DNA of 56,342 bases from Deferrisomatales bacterium (lineage in GTDB: Bacteria > Desulfobacterota > Deferrisomatia > Deferrisomatales > Deferrisomataceae), in assembly GCA_024277875.1 (NCBI GenBank), contig JAJRUI010000131.1, positions 1-56,342 of the forward strand. Reading direction: 5' to 3'. A model generated the notes under the pieces. It had not been told where the DNA came from and searched no databases. It saw nothing but the letters and a program-made list of their open reading frames with translations. The translations under genes were made by a program, and so were the position numbers. Below, in pieces: positions 1 to 9,360 of the stretch. Each line of letters starts with the position of its first letter. Within the stretch, counting starts at the first letter, position 1.

Positions 1-637
1 CGTACCACACGTTGCGGAGCACCTCGGGCGCCTCCTTCTTGAGCAGGTGGTACGCGAACAGGCCGCCGCCCCAGTGGGCCAGGATCCACCGGGTGTCCGG
101 GTGCTCCCGCACCAGGGCATACACCTCGGACGGCTCCATGGGGCTCTTGCCCGGGTACGCGTGGCCCACCGGCTCGTTGGTGTGCAGGAGCAGTGGAACG
201 CTCGCCTCCCGGCACAGGTCGGCCAGGGGCCCCACGGCCGCGCGCACCTCCGGCCCGAGGCCCGCGCCGTAGGTGGCGATCTCCCCCAGGCCCCGGGCCC
301 CGGCCCCCAGGCACCGCTCGGCCTCCCGCACAGCGGCCGCGCCCCGCAGGGGGTTGACGCAGGCCAGCGGGACGATCCGATCCGGAAACCGCCGGGCCGC
401 GTCCAGGGCGTAGTCGTTGCACAGCCGGGTGAGGCCGTCGTCGTTCCACGGAAACCCGAACGCGCACGCGGCCCGGATGCCGGACCGGTCCAGGTACGCC
501 ACCAGGTCGGAGGCGCCCGCGAGCCGCGCCCGGGGGTCGGCGTACAACAGGCTGAAGTCGGCCTCGCCGGGAAAGAACGCGGCCCGGTCGGCCCGGATCT
601 CCGGCGGGCACAGGTGGGTGTGGGCGTCGAGGATCAT
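1..637 (-). CDS. Amidohydrolase-family (TIM-barrel) metal-dependent hydrolase, 3' end cut off by window
   Basis: This minus-strand reading frame starts with ATG at 637 and runs off the left edge without a stop, giving 212 residues. The N-terminus MILDAHTHL carries the HxH metal motif of the amidohydrolase-2 superfamily. Further in are LLHTNEPVGH and WILAHWGGG, which fit the later metal-binding histidines on the barrel strands. The substrate cannot be told from sequence; relatives hydrolyse or decarboxylate small carboxylated compounds. It lies 52 bp downstream of the transporter gene on the same strand and may be co-transcribed with it. The family assignment is good, the function unknown. Confidence 0.75.
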   Translation of the reverse strand, partial: MILDAHTHLCPPEIRADRAAFFPGEADFSLLYADPRARLAGASDLVAYLDRSGIRAACAFGFPWNDDGLTRLCNDYALDAARRFPDRIVPLACVNPLRGAAAVREAERCLGAGARGLGEIATYGAGLGPEVRAAVGPLADLCREASVPLLLHTNEPVGHAYPGKSPMEPSEVYALVREHPDTRWILAHWGGGLFAYHLLKKEAPEVLRNVWY

Positions 638-689
638 GGGTGGGATGATACCGGGACCGGCCCGGGGTGTCCACGCGGCCGGCGCCGGT

Positions 690-2006
690 TCAACGGGCCG
701 GCGCCGGGGGCGGCACGCGGCCGCCGTGGGCCAGCAGGACGAGGTTCGAGCACACCCGGCCCGCCAGGATCGCGGCGGCCGCCACCACGACCCCCACCCC
801 GTCGAGCCCCGCGATCCCGACCCACAACCCGGCGCCGATCACGGCCACCTCGGCCACGGTGGCCGCGGTGATCGGCCGGGTGCGGCGGGCCTGGACGTGG
901 AGCGCCCGCAGGAACGACAGGCTCACCGTGAGGGCAGGCACCGGCACCAGCAAGGCCGTGGGCACGAGCGCCATCCGGGCGAGTTCCGGGGTCAGGCCGG
1001 ACACCCCCTCGAACCACACCCGGGACGCGGGGGTCAGGGCCACCGCGGCCAGCCCCCCGGCCGCGCCCAGGCCGAGCCACGTCCCGAACCGGGCCAGGGC
1101 CGGGCGGCCCTGCCACCGGTCGCCCAGCAGGGCGATGATCACCTCCTGGTAAGACAGGCCGAGGCAGCTGAACACGAACACCAGCGCCCGCACCACCGGG
1201 AACACGGCCATGGACAGGACCGGCTCCCGGGCCCGGGCCAGGAAGAACGTGGCCATCGGGTGGATCGCCAGGGTCAGCACCGCGCTCAGGGCCAGGGGGC
1301 CGTAGAACCGGGCGATCGCGATCTGGGACGGGCCCGGCGTCGGGCCGGGCGGCCCGGACCGCAGCCGGGCCACGGACGGCGCCACCATCCACCGGCACGC
1401 CACGGCCTCGGCCAGCACCCCGGCCGTGAGCGCGGACGCGCCCACGGTCGCGCCGCCCGCGCCCAGGTGGAACCCGGCCTGGGCCGTGGCCGCCATGACG
1501 ACCAGCCGCACCCCGGTGCCGTACCCCACCCGCCGGGTCTGTCCGCTGCGGATCAGCACCCCCTGGTAGAACCGGCGGTACCCGATCACCCCGGGCCACG
1601 GCAGCAGCCACACCAGCGCGGGGTGGGTGAGCCGGGCCACCCCGGGGGGCAGGTCCAGCACCCGGTCGGCCAGCACCCGGTACACCGGGGGCAGCACCGC
1701 GACCACGGCCGCGCCGGTGACGAGCCAGCTCAGGCCCAGGGAGAACCGGCGTACCGAGGCCAGGGACGCCCGGTCCCGCACCAGGGCGGTGGCCGCGGCC
1801 ATCAGCATGATGACCGGCGCCTCAAGGATCAGGGCCACCGAGAACGACACCCCGAACGCGGCCAGGTTGGGCTCGGGAGCGGGCAGGCGCGCGATCACCG
1901 CGGCCAGGTACGGGCCCTCCACGCTCATCATGAGCCAGGTGGCGGCCAGGGGCAGCCAGAACCGGAGGATCTCGCGGGGGCGAAGTCGGGCGGGGTCGGG
2001 AGCCAT
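690..2006 (-). CDS. MATE/MOP-superfamily-like polytopic membrane transporter (ANKH-like)
   Basis: 438 residues, almost entirely hydrophobic, with about 12 predicted membrane segments in two similar halves. The overall look (FWLPLAATWLMM at the start, a second half beginning FYGPLALSAVLTLAIHPMATFFLARA) resembles the MOP superfamily and especially bacterial homologues of the progressive ankylosis protein ANKH. No substrate can be inferred. ATG at 2006 is the only sensible start; no strong ribosome-binding site precedes it. The amidohydrolase follows on the same strand. It could also be annotated simply as a MATE-like efflux protein. Confidence 0.6.
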   Translation of the reverse strand: MAPDPARLRPREILRFWLPLAATWLMMSVEGPYLAAVIARLPAPEPNLAAFGVSFSVALILEAPVIMLMAAATALVRDRASLASVRRFSLGLSWLVTGAAVVAVLPPVYRVLADRVLDLPPGVARLTHPALVWLLPWPGVIGYRRFYQGVLIRSGQTRRVGYGTGVRLVVMAATAQAGFHLGAGGATVGASALTAGVLAEAVACRWMVAPSVARLRSGPPGPTPGPSQIAIARFYGPLALSAVLTLAIHPMATFFLARAREPVLSMAVFPVVRALVFVFSCLGLSYQEVIIALLGDRWQGRPALARFGTWLGLGAAGGLAAVALTPASRVWFEGVSGLTPELARMALVPTALLVPVPALTVSLSFLRALHVQARRTRPITAATVAEVAVIGAGLWVGIAGLDGVGVVVAAAAILAGRVCSNLVLLAHGGRVPPPAPAR

Positions 2007-2177
2007 GGGGCCGGGGTCGGATCTCCGCTTCCGGGGAGGGAGGGGACGAAGGCGTCACAGCATACGCGCAACCCGCCCCGGCCTGGAACGCAAATCCGCC
2101 AGCCGGGTGGGCCGGAGCGGCGCGGAAGTGGTACCCTCCGGGAAGGGGAAAGCCGGCGGAGGACGCGGGAGGCGCGG

Positions 2178-2630
2178 ATGGGAGACGGAAGCGGGGCGGG
2201 TGCGTGGGACGAACTGCGGGACCCCGTCCGGGAGCAGTTCGTCATGGACGGCTGGATCGCCACGGCGCCGTTCGAGGCACTGTGCGGGATCGAGATCGTG
2301 GAGGCCGCCGCCGGTCGCGCCGTGCTGCGGATGCCGTTCCGGGTCAAGCTGGCCCAGGGTGGCGGACTCCTGCACGGCGGCGCCCTCACCACCCTGGCCG
2401 ACACCGCCGTGGCCGTGGCGGTCAAGAGCCTGGTGCCAGCGGGCACCCGGTTCGCCACCCTGGAGTTGAACACCCGGTTCCTGGCGCCGGTGCGGCGGGG
2501 TGCGGTGGAGGCCCGGGCCCGGGTCGAGCGTGTCGGGGAGCGGGACCTGGCGGGAGAGGCGGACCTGTACGGCGAGGACGGCCTCCGGGTGGCCGCGTTC
2601 CGCAGCCTGTTCCGGCTGGCCCGGACGTGA
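2178..2630 (+). CDS. PaaI-type hotdog-fold acyl-CoA thioesterase
   Basis: 150 residues, the usual size for a single hotdog-fold thioesterase. The central stretch GGGLLHGGALTTLADTAVAVA matches the PaaI/YbgC-like motif HGG-x-(8)-D, where the glycine-rich turn and the Asp place the CoA thioester for hydrolysis. ATG at 2178 is preceded by a purine-rich stretch (GGACGCGGGAGGCGCGG). Only 16 bp separate it from the OYE-type oxidoreductase downstream, so the two are probably co-transcribed. The acyl substrate is not predictable. The long in-frame extension upstream overlaps the opposite-strand transporter and is not coding. Confidence 0.8.
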   Translation: MGDGSGAGAWDELRDPVREQFVMDGWIATAPFEALCGIEIVEAAAGRAVLRMPFRVKLAQGGGLLHGGALTTLADTAVAVAVKSLVPAGTRFATLELNTRFLAPVRRGAVEARARVERVGERDLAGEADLYGEDGLRVAAFRSLFRLART

Positions 2631-2646
2631 CGAGGAGGGGAGCCCC

Positions 2647-3753
2647 GTGAGCGCGTTGTTCGAACCGGTCCGGATCGGGGCCCTCGAAGCCCGCAACCGC
2701 GTCGTGCGCTCGGCCACGTGGCTGGGGATGGCGGACGAGCGGGGCCGGGCCACCGGCGAGTTGGTGGACCGGTACGCCGCCCTCGGGCGGGGCGGCGCAG
2801 GGATCGTGATCACCGGGTACACCGCGGTGGACCCGGCCGGCCGGCAGATGCCCCGGATGCTCGGCGCGTGGGCCGACGACCAGGTGCCCGGCCTGGCCCG
2901 GGTGGCGCGGGCCCTGGCCGAGACGGGCGCCACCGCCGGGGTGCAGCTCGTCCACGCGGGCGGCCAGACCCGGTCGGCGTGGATCGGGGGCGCGTCCCCG
3001 GTGGCCCCGTCGTTCGTGGACGTGCCCCAGTACCCGGAGATGCCCCGGGAACTGAGCGCCGAGGGGGTGGCCGCCGCAGCCGCGGCGTTCGGGCGGGCCG
3101 CGGAGCGGGTGCGCCGGGCCGGGTTCGCGTTCGTCCAGATCCACGCGGCCCACGGCTACCTGGTGAACCAGTTCCTGTCCCCGGCCACCAACCACCGCAC
3201 CGACCGGTACGGTGGCGACCTGCGCGGCCGGTTCCGGTTCCTCCAGGAGGTGCTGGCCGCGGTGGCTGCCGCGGCCGGGCCGGACTTTCCCGTGGCGGTG
3301 AAGCTGAGCGGCGCGGACTTCGTGCCCGGCGGGTTCGAGGCCGGCGAGGCGGCCCGGGTGGCGGGCTGGCTCGGCGCCCGGGGGATCGCGTTCGTCGAGG
3401 TGAGCGGCGGAACCCCGGCCAGCGGCCGGCTCGGGCCGGTGCGGCCCGGGGTGGCTCCCGGCGAGGGGGAGGCGTACTTTCGCGACCTGGCCCGCCGGGT
3501 CCGGCTGGAGGCCGGGTGCGCCGTGGCCGCGGTGGGCGGACTTCGCAGCCCGGAGGTCTTGGAGGAGCTGCTCGTCCTGGGGGAGGCCGACCTGGTGGCC
3601 CTGTCGCGCCCCCTGATCCGGGAGCCCGACCTGCCGGCCCGGTGGCAACGGGGCGACCGGTCGCCGGCCGCGTGCGTGTCGTGCAACGGGTGCTTCGGCC
3701 CGGGCCGGGCCGGCCACGGGGTGCGGTGCGTCCGGCCGGGCGGGACCGGGTAG
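2647..3753 (+). CDS. NADH:flavin oxidoreductase, old yellow enzyme family (single-domain)
   Basis: 368 residues from a GTG start. The N-terminus LFEPVRIGALEARNRVVRSAT is the typical OYE opening. IHAAHGYLVNQFLSP carries the HxAHGYL active-site signature, and NHRTDRYGGDLRGRFRF is the conserved phosphate/FMN region. The C-terminus contains a small Cys cluster (CVSCNGCF, then RCV). This resembles the start of the iron-sulfur segment of 2,4-dienoyl-CoA reductase/TMA dehydrogenase-type enzymes, but the second FAD/NAD domain is absent. It probably reduces an activated alkene such as an enone or enoyl compound. It sits between a thioesterase and acetoacetyl-CoA synthetase. Confidence 0.85.
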   Translation: MSALFEPVRIGALEARNRVVRSATWLGMADERGRATGELVDRYAALGRGGAGIVITGYTAVDPAGRQMPRMLGAWADDQVPGLARVARALAETGATAGVQLVHAGGQTRSAWIGGASPVAPSFVDVPQYPEMPRELSAEGVAAAAAAFGRAAERVRRAGFAFVQIHAAHGYLVNQFLSPATNHRTDRYGGDLRGRFRFLQEVLAAVAAAAGPDFPVAVKLSGADFVPGGFEAGEAARVAGWLGARGIAFVEVSGGTPASGRLGPVRPGVAPGEGEAYFRDLARRVRLEAGCAVAAVGGLRSPEVLEELLVLGEADLVALSRPLIREPDLPARWQRGDRSPAACVSCNGCFGPGRAGHGVRCVRPGGTG

Positions 3754-3801
3754 CGCGCTCCGGCGCAACCCCCCTGTCCGGCGGGAAATCCGGACCGGCC
3801 C

Positions 3802-3830
3802 TTGCGGCCGGCGGGCGGTTTCGCTATGGT
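3802..3830 (+). promoter_or_regulatory. Candidate sigma-70-type promoter for the acetoacetyl-CoA synthetase gene
   Basis: TTGCGG at 3802-3807 and TATGGT at 3825-3830 are separated by 17 bp. They lie in the short gap between the OYE gene and the synthetase gene, with the start codon 50 bp further on. Seen by eye only. Confidence 0.45.
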
Positions 3831-3879
3831 CCGTCTTCTTTTCGCCCATCCCCCTTGCCCGTGTCGGAGGAGCGTCGTC

Positions 3880-5832
3880 ATGGCCAAGCTGTTGTGGAAG
3901 CCGTCCGAGGACCGGATCGCCAACGCGAACCTCACCCGGTTCATCCGGTTCGTGAACCGGGAGCAGGGGCTCGACCTGGACGGGTACGACGAGCTGTACC
4001 AGTGGTCGGTCGCGAACATCCCCGAGTTCTGGGAACTCATGTGGCAGTTCGCCGGGATCAAGTGCTCCACCCCGTACGAGACCGTGCTCGAGAACCCGCA
4101 GATGCCCGGGGCGGTGTGGTTCAAGGGCGCCCGCCTGAACTTCGCCGAAAACCTGCTCCGCCACCGGGACGATCGCACCGCCCTGGTGTTCGTCCGGGAG
4201 GGGGGCGCCGAGGACGGGCGGCTCACTTACGCCGAGCTGTACGACCGGGTGGCCCGCCTGGCGCGGTTCCTGAAGGGGGCAGGGGTGGGCCCGGGCGACC
4301 GGGTGGCCGGTTTCATGCCCAACCGGATCGAGACCGTGGTGGCCATGCTGGCCACCACCAGCCTCGGCGGGATCTGGTCGTCGTGCAGCCCGGACTTCGG
4401 GTTCAAGGGGGTGATGGACCGGTTCGGCCAGATCGAGCCCAAGGTGCTCGTCACCGCCGACGGGTACTTCTACAACGGCAAGGCGTTCGACTCCCTCGGC
4501 CGGGTGCGCCAGGTGGCCGACGAGATCGGCGCGATCGAGCGGATCGTGGTGGTGCCGTTCACCACGGACGCGCCCGACCTGGCGGGCCTGCCCAAGGCCG
4601 TGCTGTCGGACGACGCCCTGGCCGGGGATGACCCGGGGGAGATCGCGTTCGCCCAGCTGCCGTTCGACCACCCCCTGTACATCATGTACTCGTCGGGCAC
4701 CACGGGCGTGCCAAAGTGCATCGTCCACGGCGCGGGCGGCACCCTGATCCAGCACGCCAAGGAACACCTGCTCCACACCGATCTCACCCGGGACGACACG
4801 ATCTTCTACTTCACCACCTGCGGGTGGATGATGTGGAACTGGCTGGTGAGCGCGTTGTTCGTGGGCGCCGAGGTGGTGCTGTTCGACGGCAGCCCTGGCT
4901 ACCCGGACCTGGACGTGCTGTGGAAGATGGCCGAGGACCAGAAACTCACCGTGTTCGGCACCAGCGCCAAGTACATCAGCATGTGCGAGAAGAGCGACGT
5001 GCACCCGGGCCGGGACCACGACCTGTCGGCCCTCAAGGCGGTGTGCTCCACGGGGTCGCCCCTGTCCGACGAGGGGTTCGAGTGGGTGTACCGGGAGGTG
5101 AAGGCCGACCTCCAGCTGGCGTCCATTTCGGGCGGCACCGACATCATCAGCTGCTTCATGCTGGGCTCGCCGATCGACCCGGTGTACGCGGGCGAGATCC
5201 AGAAGCGGGGCCTGGGTATGAAGGTGGAGGCGTGGGACGACGAGGGCAAGCCGGTGGTGGGGCAGAAGGCCGAGCTGGTGTGCACCGCGCCGTTCCCGTC
5301 CATGCCGATCTACTTCTGGAAGGATCCGGGCAACGAGAAGTACCTGGATGCGTACTTCCGCGCGTACCCGGGGGTGTGGCGCCACGGGGACTACATCGAG
5401 ATCACCGAGCGGGGCGGGGTGATCGTGTACGGCCGGTCCGACGCCACCCTGAACCCGGGCGGCGTGCGGATCGGCACGGCCGAGATCTACCGCCAGGTGG
5501 AGGCCCTGGACGAGGTGGTGGAGTCCCTGGTGGTGGGCCAGCAGTGGGAGGACGACGTGCGGGTCGTCCTGTTCGTGGTGCTCCGGGAAGGGGTCGCGCT
5601 CGACGACGCCCTGGTCAAGAAGATCAAGACCCAGATCCGCACCAACACGACCCCCCGCCACGTGCCGGCCAAGGTGATCGCGGTGCCCGACATCCCCCGG
5701 ACGATCAGCGGCAAGCTGGTGGAGATCGCGGTCACCAAGGTGATCCACGGCGAAGAGGTGAAGAACAAGGACGCCCTGGCCAACCCCGAGGCCCTGGAGC
5801 ACTTCAAGGACCTGCCCGAGCTGGCGTCCTGA
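3880..5832 (+). CDS. aacS: Acetoacetyl-CoA synthetase (acetoacetate--CoA ligase, EC 6.2.1.16)
   Basis: 650 residues, the normal length for this AMP-forming ligase. It activates acetoacetate with ATP and CoA in the cytosol. The AMP-binding signature YSSGTTGVPKCIVHG lies in the middle. WRHGDYIEI and YGRSDATLNPGGVRIG are the adenylate-forming hinge motifs, and RTISGKLVEIAV carries the catalytic, acetylatable lysine of acyl-CoA synthetases. The N-terminus (LWKPSEDRI, then GAVWFKGARLNFAENLL) is typical of acetoacetyl-CoA rather than acetyl-CoA synthetases. ATG at 3880 follows a CGGAGG ribosome-binding site; an in-frame ATG-like codon at 3802 lies in promoter-like DNA and was rejected. Together with the thiolase at 32658 it would feed acetoacetate into acetyl-CoA metabolism. 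Confidence 0.92.
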   Translation: MAKLLWKPSEDRIANANLTRFIRFVNREQGLDLDGYDELYQWSVANIPEFWELMWQFAGIKCSTPYETVLENPQMPGAVWFKGARLNFAENLLRHRDDRTALVFVREGGAEDGRLTYAELYDRVARLARFLKGAGVGPGDRVAGFMPNRIETVVAMLATTSLGGIWSSCSPDFGFKGVMDRFGQIEPKVLVTADGYFYNGKAFDSLGRVRQVADEIGAIERIVVVPFTTDAPDLAGLPKAVLSDDALAGDDPGEIAFAQLPFDHPLYIMYSSGTTGVPKCIVHGAGGTLIQHAKEHLLHTDLTRDDTIFYFTTCGWMMWNWLVSALFVGAEVVLFDGSPGYPDLDVLWKMAEDQKLTVFGTSAKYISMCEKSDVHPGRDHDLSALKAVCSTGSPLSDEGFEWVYREVKADLQLASISGGTDIISCFMLGSPIDPVYAGEIQKRGLGMKVEAWDDEGKPVVGQKAELVCTAPFPSMPIYFWKDPGNEKYLDAYFRAYPGVWRHGDYIEITERGGVIVYGRSDATLNPGGVRIGTAEIYRQVEALDEVVESLVVGQQWEDDVRVVLFVVLREGVALDDALVKKIKTQIRTNTTPRHVPAKVIAVPDIPRTISGKLVEIAVTKVIHGEEVKNKDALANPEALEHFKDLPELAS

Positions 5833-5846
5833 AGGCGGGCGCCCCC

Positions 5847-6251
5847 GTGGAGGCGCACCGGGTCCACGTGGTGGCCGCCGTGCTCCGGGACCGGGCGGGC
5901 CGGGTGCTCTTGGCCCGCCGCCCCCCGGGCGGCCCCCACGGGGGGCTGTGGGAGTTCCCGGGCGGCAAGGTCGAGCCCGGAGAGACGCCCCGGGAGGCCC
6001 TGGCCCGGGAGATCCTCGAGGAACTCGGCGTGGAGGTCGTGGTGGGCGGCCGGGTGGCCGCGGTGGACCACGACTACCCCCACCTGGCGATCCGCCTGGA
6101 CGCGTACGCGTGCCGGCTCGCGCGGGGCGAGCCCCGGGGCGTGGACGGGCAGGCGGTTGCCTGGGTCCGGCCCCGGGACCTCCCCGCCCTTGCCCTGCCC
6201 GCGGCGGACCGGCCGATCGCGATCCGGCTGGCCCGGGACGACGGTCCTTGA
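5847..6251 (+). CDS. MutT-type Nudix hydrolase (8-oxo-dGTP diphosphatase-like)
   Basis: 134 residues from GTG at 5847, 14 bp after the stop of the synthetase gene and so probably translated from the same message. The full Nudix box GX5EX7REUXEEXGU is visible as GGKVEPGETPREALAREILEEL followed by GV. The N-terminus VHVVAAVLRDRAGRVLLARR and the length are those of MutT, which removes oxidised nucleotides from the pool. Another nucleoside-diphosphate substrate is possible. The -35 element of the rnf promoter overlaps its stop codon. Confidence 0.85.
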   Translation: MEAHRVHVVAAVLRDRAGRVLLARRPPGGPHGGLWEFPGGKVEPGETPREALAREILEELGVEVVVGGRVAAVDHDYPHLAIRLDAYACRLARGEPRGVDGQAVAWVRPRDLPALALPAADRPIAIRLARDDGP

Positions 6252-6277
6252 CACCCCCCTGACCGGTTTCCTATCCT
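6248..6277 (+). promoter_or_regulatory. Sigma-70-type promoter of the rnf operon
   Basis: A perfect TTGACA (6248-6253) and TATCCT (6272-6277) are spaced 18 bp apart. They lie 81 bp upstream of rnfA and overlap the end of the Nudix gene. AAAGG at 6349-6353 is a plausible ribosome-binding site for rnfA. Confidence 0.65.
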
Positions 6278-6357
6278 GACCGCCCCGGTCCCCGGGGGAG
6301 GGGTCGTCTCGGTTCCTGTTCGTTTGTTCGTTTTCCTTTGGGTACGAAAGGTGGGCG

Positions 6358-6933
6358 ATGGCCGCGCTGGGCCTCCTTTTCATCAGCGCCGTGCTGGTGA
6401 ACAACTTCGTGCTGTCCCGGTTCCTGGGGATCTGCCCGTTCCTGGGCGTCTCCAAGAAGACCGAGACCGCCGTGGGCATGGGGCTCGCCGTGCTGTTCGT
6501 GATGACCGTGGCCTCGGTGGCCACGTGGCTGATCCAGCGCCTCCTTCTGACGCCCCTCCACCTCGAATACCTCCAGACGATCGCGTTCATCCTGGTCATC
6601 GCCGCCCTCGTCCAGCTCGTGGAGATGGTGGTGCAGGTGACGAGCCCGGCCCTGTACCAGGCCCTCGGGATCTTCCTGCCGCTGATCACCACCAACTGCG
6701 CCGTGCTCGGCCTGGCCGTGCTCAACGTGCAGAAGGGCCACGGGTTCCTGGAGACCGTGGTGTTCAGCGTGGGCGCGGCCGCCGGGTTCGCCCTGGCCCT
6801 GGTGCTGTTTTCGGGCATCCGGGAGCGGATCGCCGTGGCCGACGTGCCCCGGCCGTTCCAGGGTACGGCCATCGCCCTGGTGACCGCCGGCCTGCTGAGC
6901 CTCGCGTTCATGGGGTTCGCCGGGATGGTGTAG
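6358..6933 (+). CDS. rnfA: Ion-translocating oxidoreductase (Rnf) complex subunit A
   Basis: 191 residues with six predicted membrane segments, as expected for RnfA/Rsx[21 protein letters not shown] and the later [12 protein letters not shown] are the two inverted-repeat motifs that define RnfA and RnfE and hold the membrane-embedded iron-sulfur centre through their cysteines. It forms part of the cation-pumping membrane core that couples ferredoxin:NAD+ electron transfer to an ion gradient. First gene of the rnfABCDGE operon; rnfB follows after 13 bp. Confidence 0.97.
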   Translation: MAALGLLFISAVLVNNFVLSRFLGICPFLGVSKKTETAVGMGLAVLFVMTVASVATWLIQRLLLTPLHLEYLQTIAFILVIAALVQLVEMVVQVTSPALYQALGIFLPLITTNCAVLGLAVLNVQKGHGFLETVVFSVGAAAGFALALVLFSGIRERIAVADVPRPFQGTAIALVTAGLLSLAFMGFAGMV

Positions 6934-6946
6934 TGAGCGGCGCCCC

Positions 6947-7948
6947 GTGATCGAAGCGGTGCTCATCGTGGGCGGGCTCGGCCTGGTGTCCGCCCTGGGG
7001 CTGGGGCTCGCGAGCCTCAAGTTCCGGGTCGAGGTGGACCCCCGGGTCGAGGCCCTGGAAGGGGTGCTGCCCGGCGCCAACTGCGGCGCGTGCGGGTATG
7101 CCGGGTGTTCGGCCCTGGCCAAGGCGCTGGCCGAGGGGGCGGCCGAGCCCACCGCGTGCACCCCGGGGGGCGCCGAGGTGGCCGGGGCGATCGCCGGGAT
7201 CCTCGGCGTGGAGGCCGGGACCACCGTGCGGCGGATCGCGGTGGTCCACTGCCGGGGCGGGCGCGGGGTGGCCCTGGACAAGGGCGTGTACGTGGGGGTG
7301 CCCGACTGCCGGGCCGCGGCCCTGGTGGGCGGCGGCCCCAAGCTGTGCAGCGCCGGCTGCCTGGGGCTGGGGACCTGCGAGCGGGCGTGCCCGTTCGGCG
7401 CGATCCACCTGGACGGGGCCGGGCTTCCCCGGGTGGCCCCGGACCGGTGCACCGGGTGCGGCGCGTGCGTGGACGCGTGCCCCAAGCGGATCATCGACCT
7501 CGAGCCCGACGGGTGCCGGGTGCACGTGCGGTGCCGCAGCACCGACCGGGGAAAGGCCGTGAAGGCGGTGTGCTCCGAGGGGTGCATCGGGTGCGGCCGG
7601 TGCGCCAAGGCGTGCCCGGTGGACGCGATCGCCATGGACCGCGGTCTGGCGAGGATCGACCCGGACGCGTGTGTGTCCTGCGGCCGGTGCGCCGCGGTGT
7701 GTCCCACCGCCAACATCGACGACCTGGTGGCCGGCCGGTGCAAGGCCCTCATCGACGAGCCGGCGTGCATCGGGTGCGGCAAGTGCGCCCGGGTGTGCCC
7801 GGTGGACGCGATCGCGGGCGAGCGCAAGGCGCCCCACCGGGTGGACGCCGACCGGTGCGTGGGGTGCGGCCGGTGCGCGCCGGTGTGCCCGGCCGGCGCG
7901 ATCCGGGACGGCGACCCGATCCCGACCTCCGTGGAGACGGCGGCGTGA
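6947..7948 (+). CDS. rnfB: Rnf complex polyferredoxin subunit B
   Basis: 333 residues from a GTG start. An N-terminal membrane helix (about 1-24) is followed by the [12 protein letters not shown] cluster (C46, C49, C54, with C71 as fourth ligand). Six ferredoxin-type CxxCxxCxxxC motifs follow ([12 protein letters not shown] with an upstream Cys, [60 protein letters not shown]). The short gammaproteobacterial RsxB has far fewer; this long form resembles the clostridial/acetogen type. It would take electrons from ferredoxin and pass them to the membrane core. Its TGA overlaps the rnfC start by two bases, implying translational coupling. Confidence 0.96.
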   Translation: MIEAVLIVGGLGLVSALGLGLASLKFRVEVDPRVEALEGVLPGANCGACGYAGCSALAKALAEGAAEPTACTPGGAEVAGAIAGILGVEAGTTVRRIAVVHCRGGRGVALDKGVYVGVPDCRAAALVGGGPKLCSAGCLGLGTCERACPFGAIHLDGAGLPRVAPDRCTGCGACVDACPKRIIDLEPDGCRVHVRCRSTDRGKAVKAVCSEGCIGCGRCAKACPVDAIAMDRGLARIDPDACVSCGRCAAVCPTANIDDLVAGRCKALIDEPACIGCGKCARVCPVDAIAGERKAPHRVDADRCVGCGRCAPVCPAGAIRDGDPIPTSVETAA

Positions 7949-9279
7949 GCGCCGGCCGGACGTTCAAGCGGGGCGGGGTGCACCCCCCCGGCGAGAAGCA
8001 CCGCACCGCGGCCGTGGCGGTGGAGGACGCGCCGTTGCCCGAACGGCTGGTGGTGCCGGTCAGCCAGCACATCGGCGCGCCCGCCCGGCCCGTGGTGAAG
8101 AAGGGCGACCGGGTGCTGGCCGGGCAGGTCCTGGCCGAGGCCGTGGGGTTCGTGTCCGTACCGGTGCACGCGCCCACCTCGGGCACGGTGCGGCGGGTGG
8201 ACGTGGCCCCACACCCCATGGGCACGCCCCAGCCCGCGATCGAGATCGAGGCCGACGGCGACGACGCGTGGGCCGAGCCCCTGGAGCCGATCCCCGCGCC
8301 CGAGGCGGCCGACCCGTCCGTGCTCCGCCGGCGGATCCAGGAAGCCGGCATCGTGGGCCTGGGCGGCGCCACGTTCCCGACCCACGTGAAGCTGTCGCCG
8401 CCCCCGGAGGCGACGATCGACGCGGTGATCCTGAACGGGGTGGAGTGCGAGCCGTACCTCACCGCGGACCACCGCCTGATGCTCGAGGCCGCCGGCGAGA
8501 TCCTGGCGGGTTTGCAGATCGTCCTGCACCTGTTCGGCCTGGAACGGGGCTGGGTGGGGATCGAGGAGAACAAGCCCGACGCGATCGCCGAGATGGGCCG
8601 CCGGGCCGGGGACGGCGGGTGGGCCGAGGTGGTCCCCCTGGAGATCAAGTACCCCCAGGGCGCGGAGAAACAGCTGATCCAGGCGGTGCTCGGCCGGGAG
8701 GTGCCGTCCGGCGCCCTGCCCATGGCCGTGGGCGCGGTGGTCCAGAACGTGGCCACTGCGGCCGCGATCCACGCGGCCGTGGTCCGGGGCCGGCCCCTGG
8801 TGGAACGGGTCGTCACGGTCACCGGGCCGGGCGTTCGCGAGCCGAAGAACCTCCGGTTCCGGGTGGGCACGCCGGTGCGGCACCTGGTGGACCGGTGCGG
8901 CGGGCTCACGGGCGACGTGGCCAAGGTGGTGCTCGGTGGCCCGATGATGGGGCTGGCCCAGCACACCCTGGACGTGCCCGCGATCAAGGGCACGTCGGGC
9001 GTCTTGTGCCTCACCCGGGACCGGGTGCGCACCGCGCCGGCCGGCCCGTGCCTCCGGTGCGGCCGGTGCGTGGACGCGTGCCCCATGGGCCTCGAGCCCA
9101 CCGGCATCGCCGCCGCGATCGGCGCGGACCTGGTGGAGGAGGCCGACCGGTACCACGCCCTGGACTGCATCGAGTGCGGCTCGTGCGCCTACGTGTGCCC
9201 GGCGTTCATCCCCCTGGTCCAGTCGATCCGGTACGCCAAGGGCCGCGTGCTGTCCTGGCGCCGGAAGCGTGGCCGGTGA
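7945..9279 (+). CDS. rnfC: Rnf complex NADH-binding flavo-iron-sulfur subunit C
   Basis: 444 residues from GTG at 7945, which overlaps the rnfB stop. The N-terminus [15 protein letters not shown] is the RnfC hallmark (GG-hP-x-KxxT). The middle has the NuoF-like Rossmann/FMN domain ([48 protein letters not shown]). The C-terminus has two 4Fe-4S motifs, [12 protein letters not shown] and [12 protein letters not shown]. It is the site where NAD+ is reduced or NADH oxidised on the cytoplasmic face. Length and order are standard. Confidence 0.97.
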   Translation: MSAGRTFKRGGVHPPGEKHRTAAVAVEDAPLPERLVVPVSQHIGAPARPVVKKGDRVLAGQVLAEAVGFVSVPVHAPTSGTVRRVDVAPHPMGTPQPAIEIEADGDDAWAEPLEPIPAPEAADPSVLRRRIQEAGIVGLGGATFPTHVKLSPPPEATIDAVILNGVECEPYLTADHRLMLEAAGEILAGLQIVLHLFGLERGWVGIEENKPDAIAEMGRRAGDGGWAEVVPLEIKYPQGAEKQLIQAVLGREVPSGALPMAVGAVVQNVATAAAIHAAVVRGRPLVERVVTVTGPGVREPKNLRFRVGTPVRHLVDRCGGLTGDVAKVVLGGPMMGLAQHTLDVPAIKGTSGVLCLTRDRVRTAPAGPCLRCGRCVDACPMGLEPTGIAAAIGADLVEEADRYHALDCIECGSCAYVCPAFIPLVQSIRYAKGRVLSWRRKRGR

Positions 9280-9282
9280 CCG

Positions 9283-9360
9283 GTGACTTGGAACTTGGAA
9301 CTCGGAACCTCGAACCCTGGACCTCGACCCTTGAGCCTTGAACCTCGCCCCCTGACCCTG
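9283..9360 (+). repeat. Degenerate heptad repeat tract (GGAACCT type) at the start of rnfD
   Basis: About eleven imperfect copies of a seven-base unit (TTGGAAC, TCGGAAC, CTCGAAC, CTGGACC, CTCGACC, CTTGAGC, CTTGAAC, CTCGCCC, CTGACCC). It is the same family as the tracts at 11596, 19192 and 34600. The tract stays open in the rnfD frame. Confidence 0.75.
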
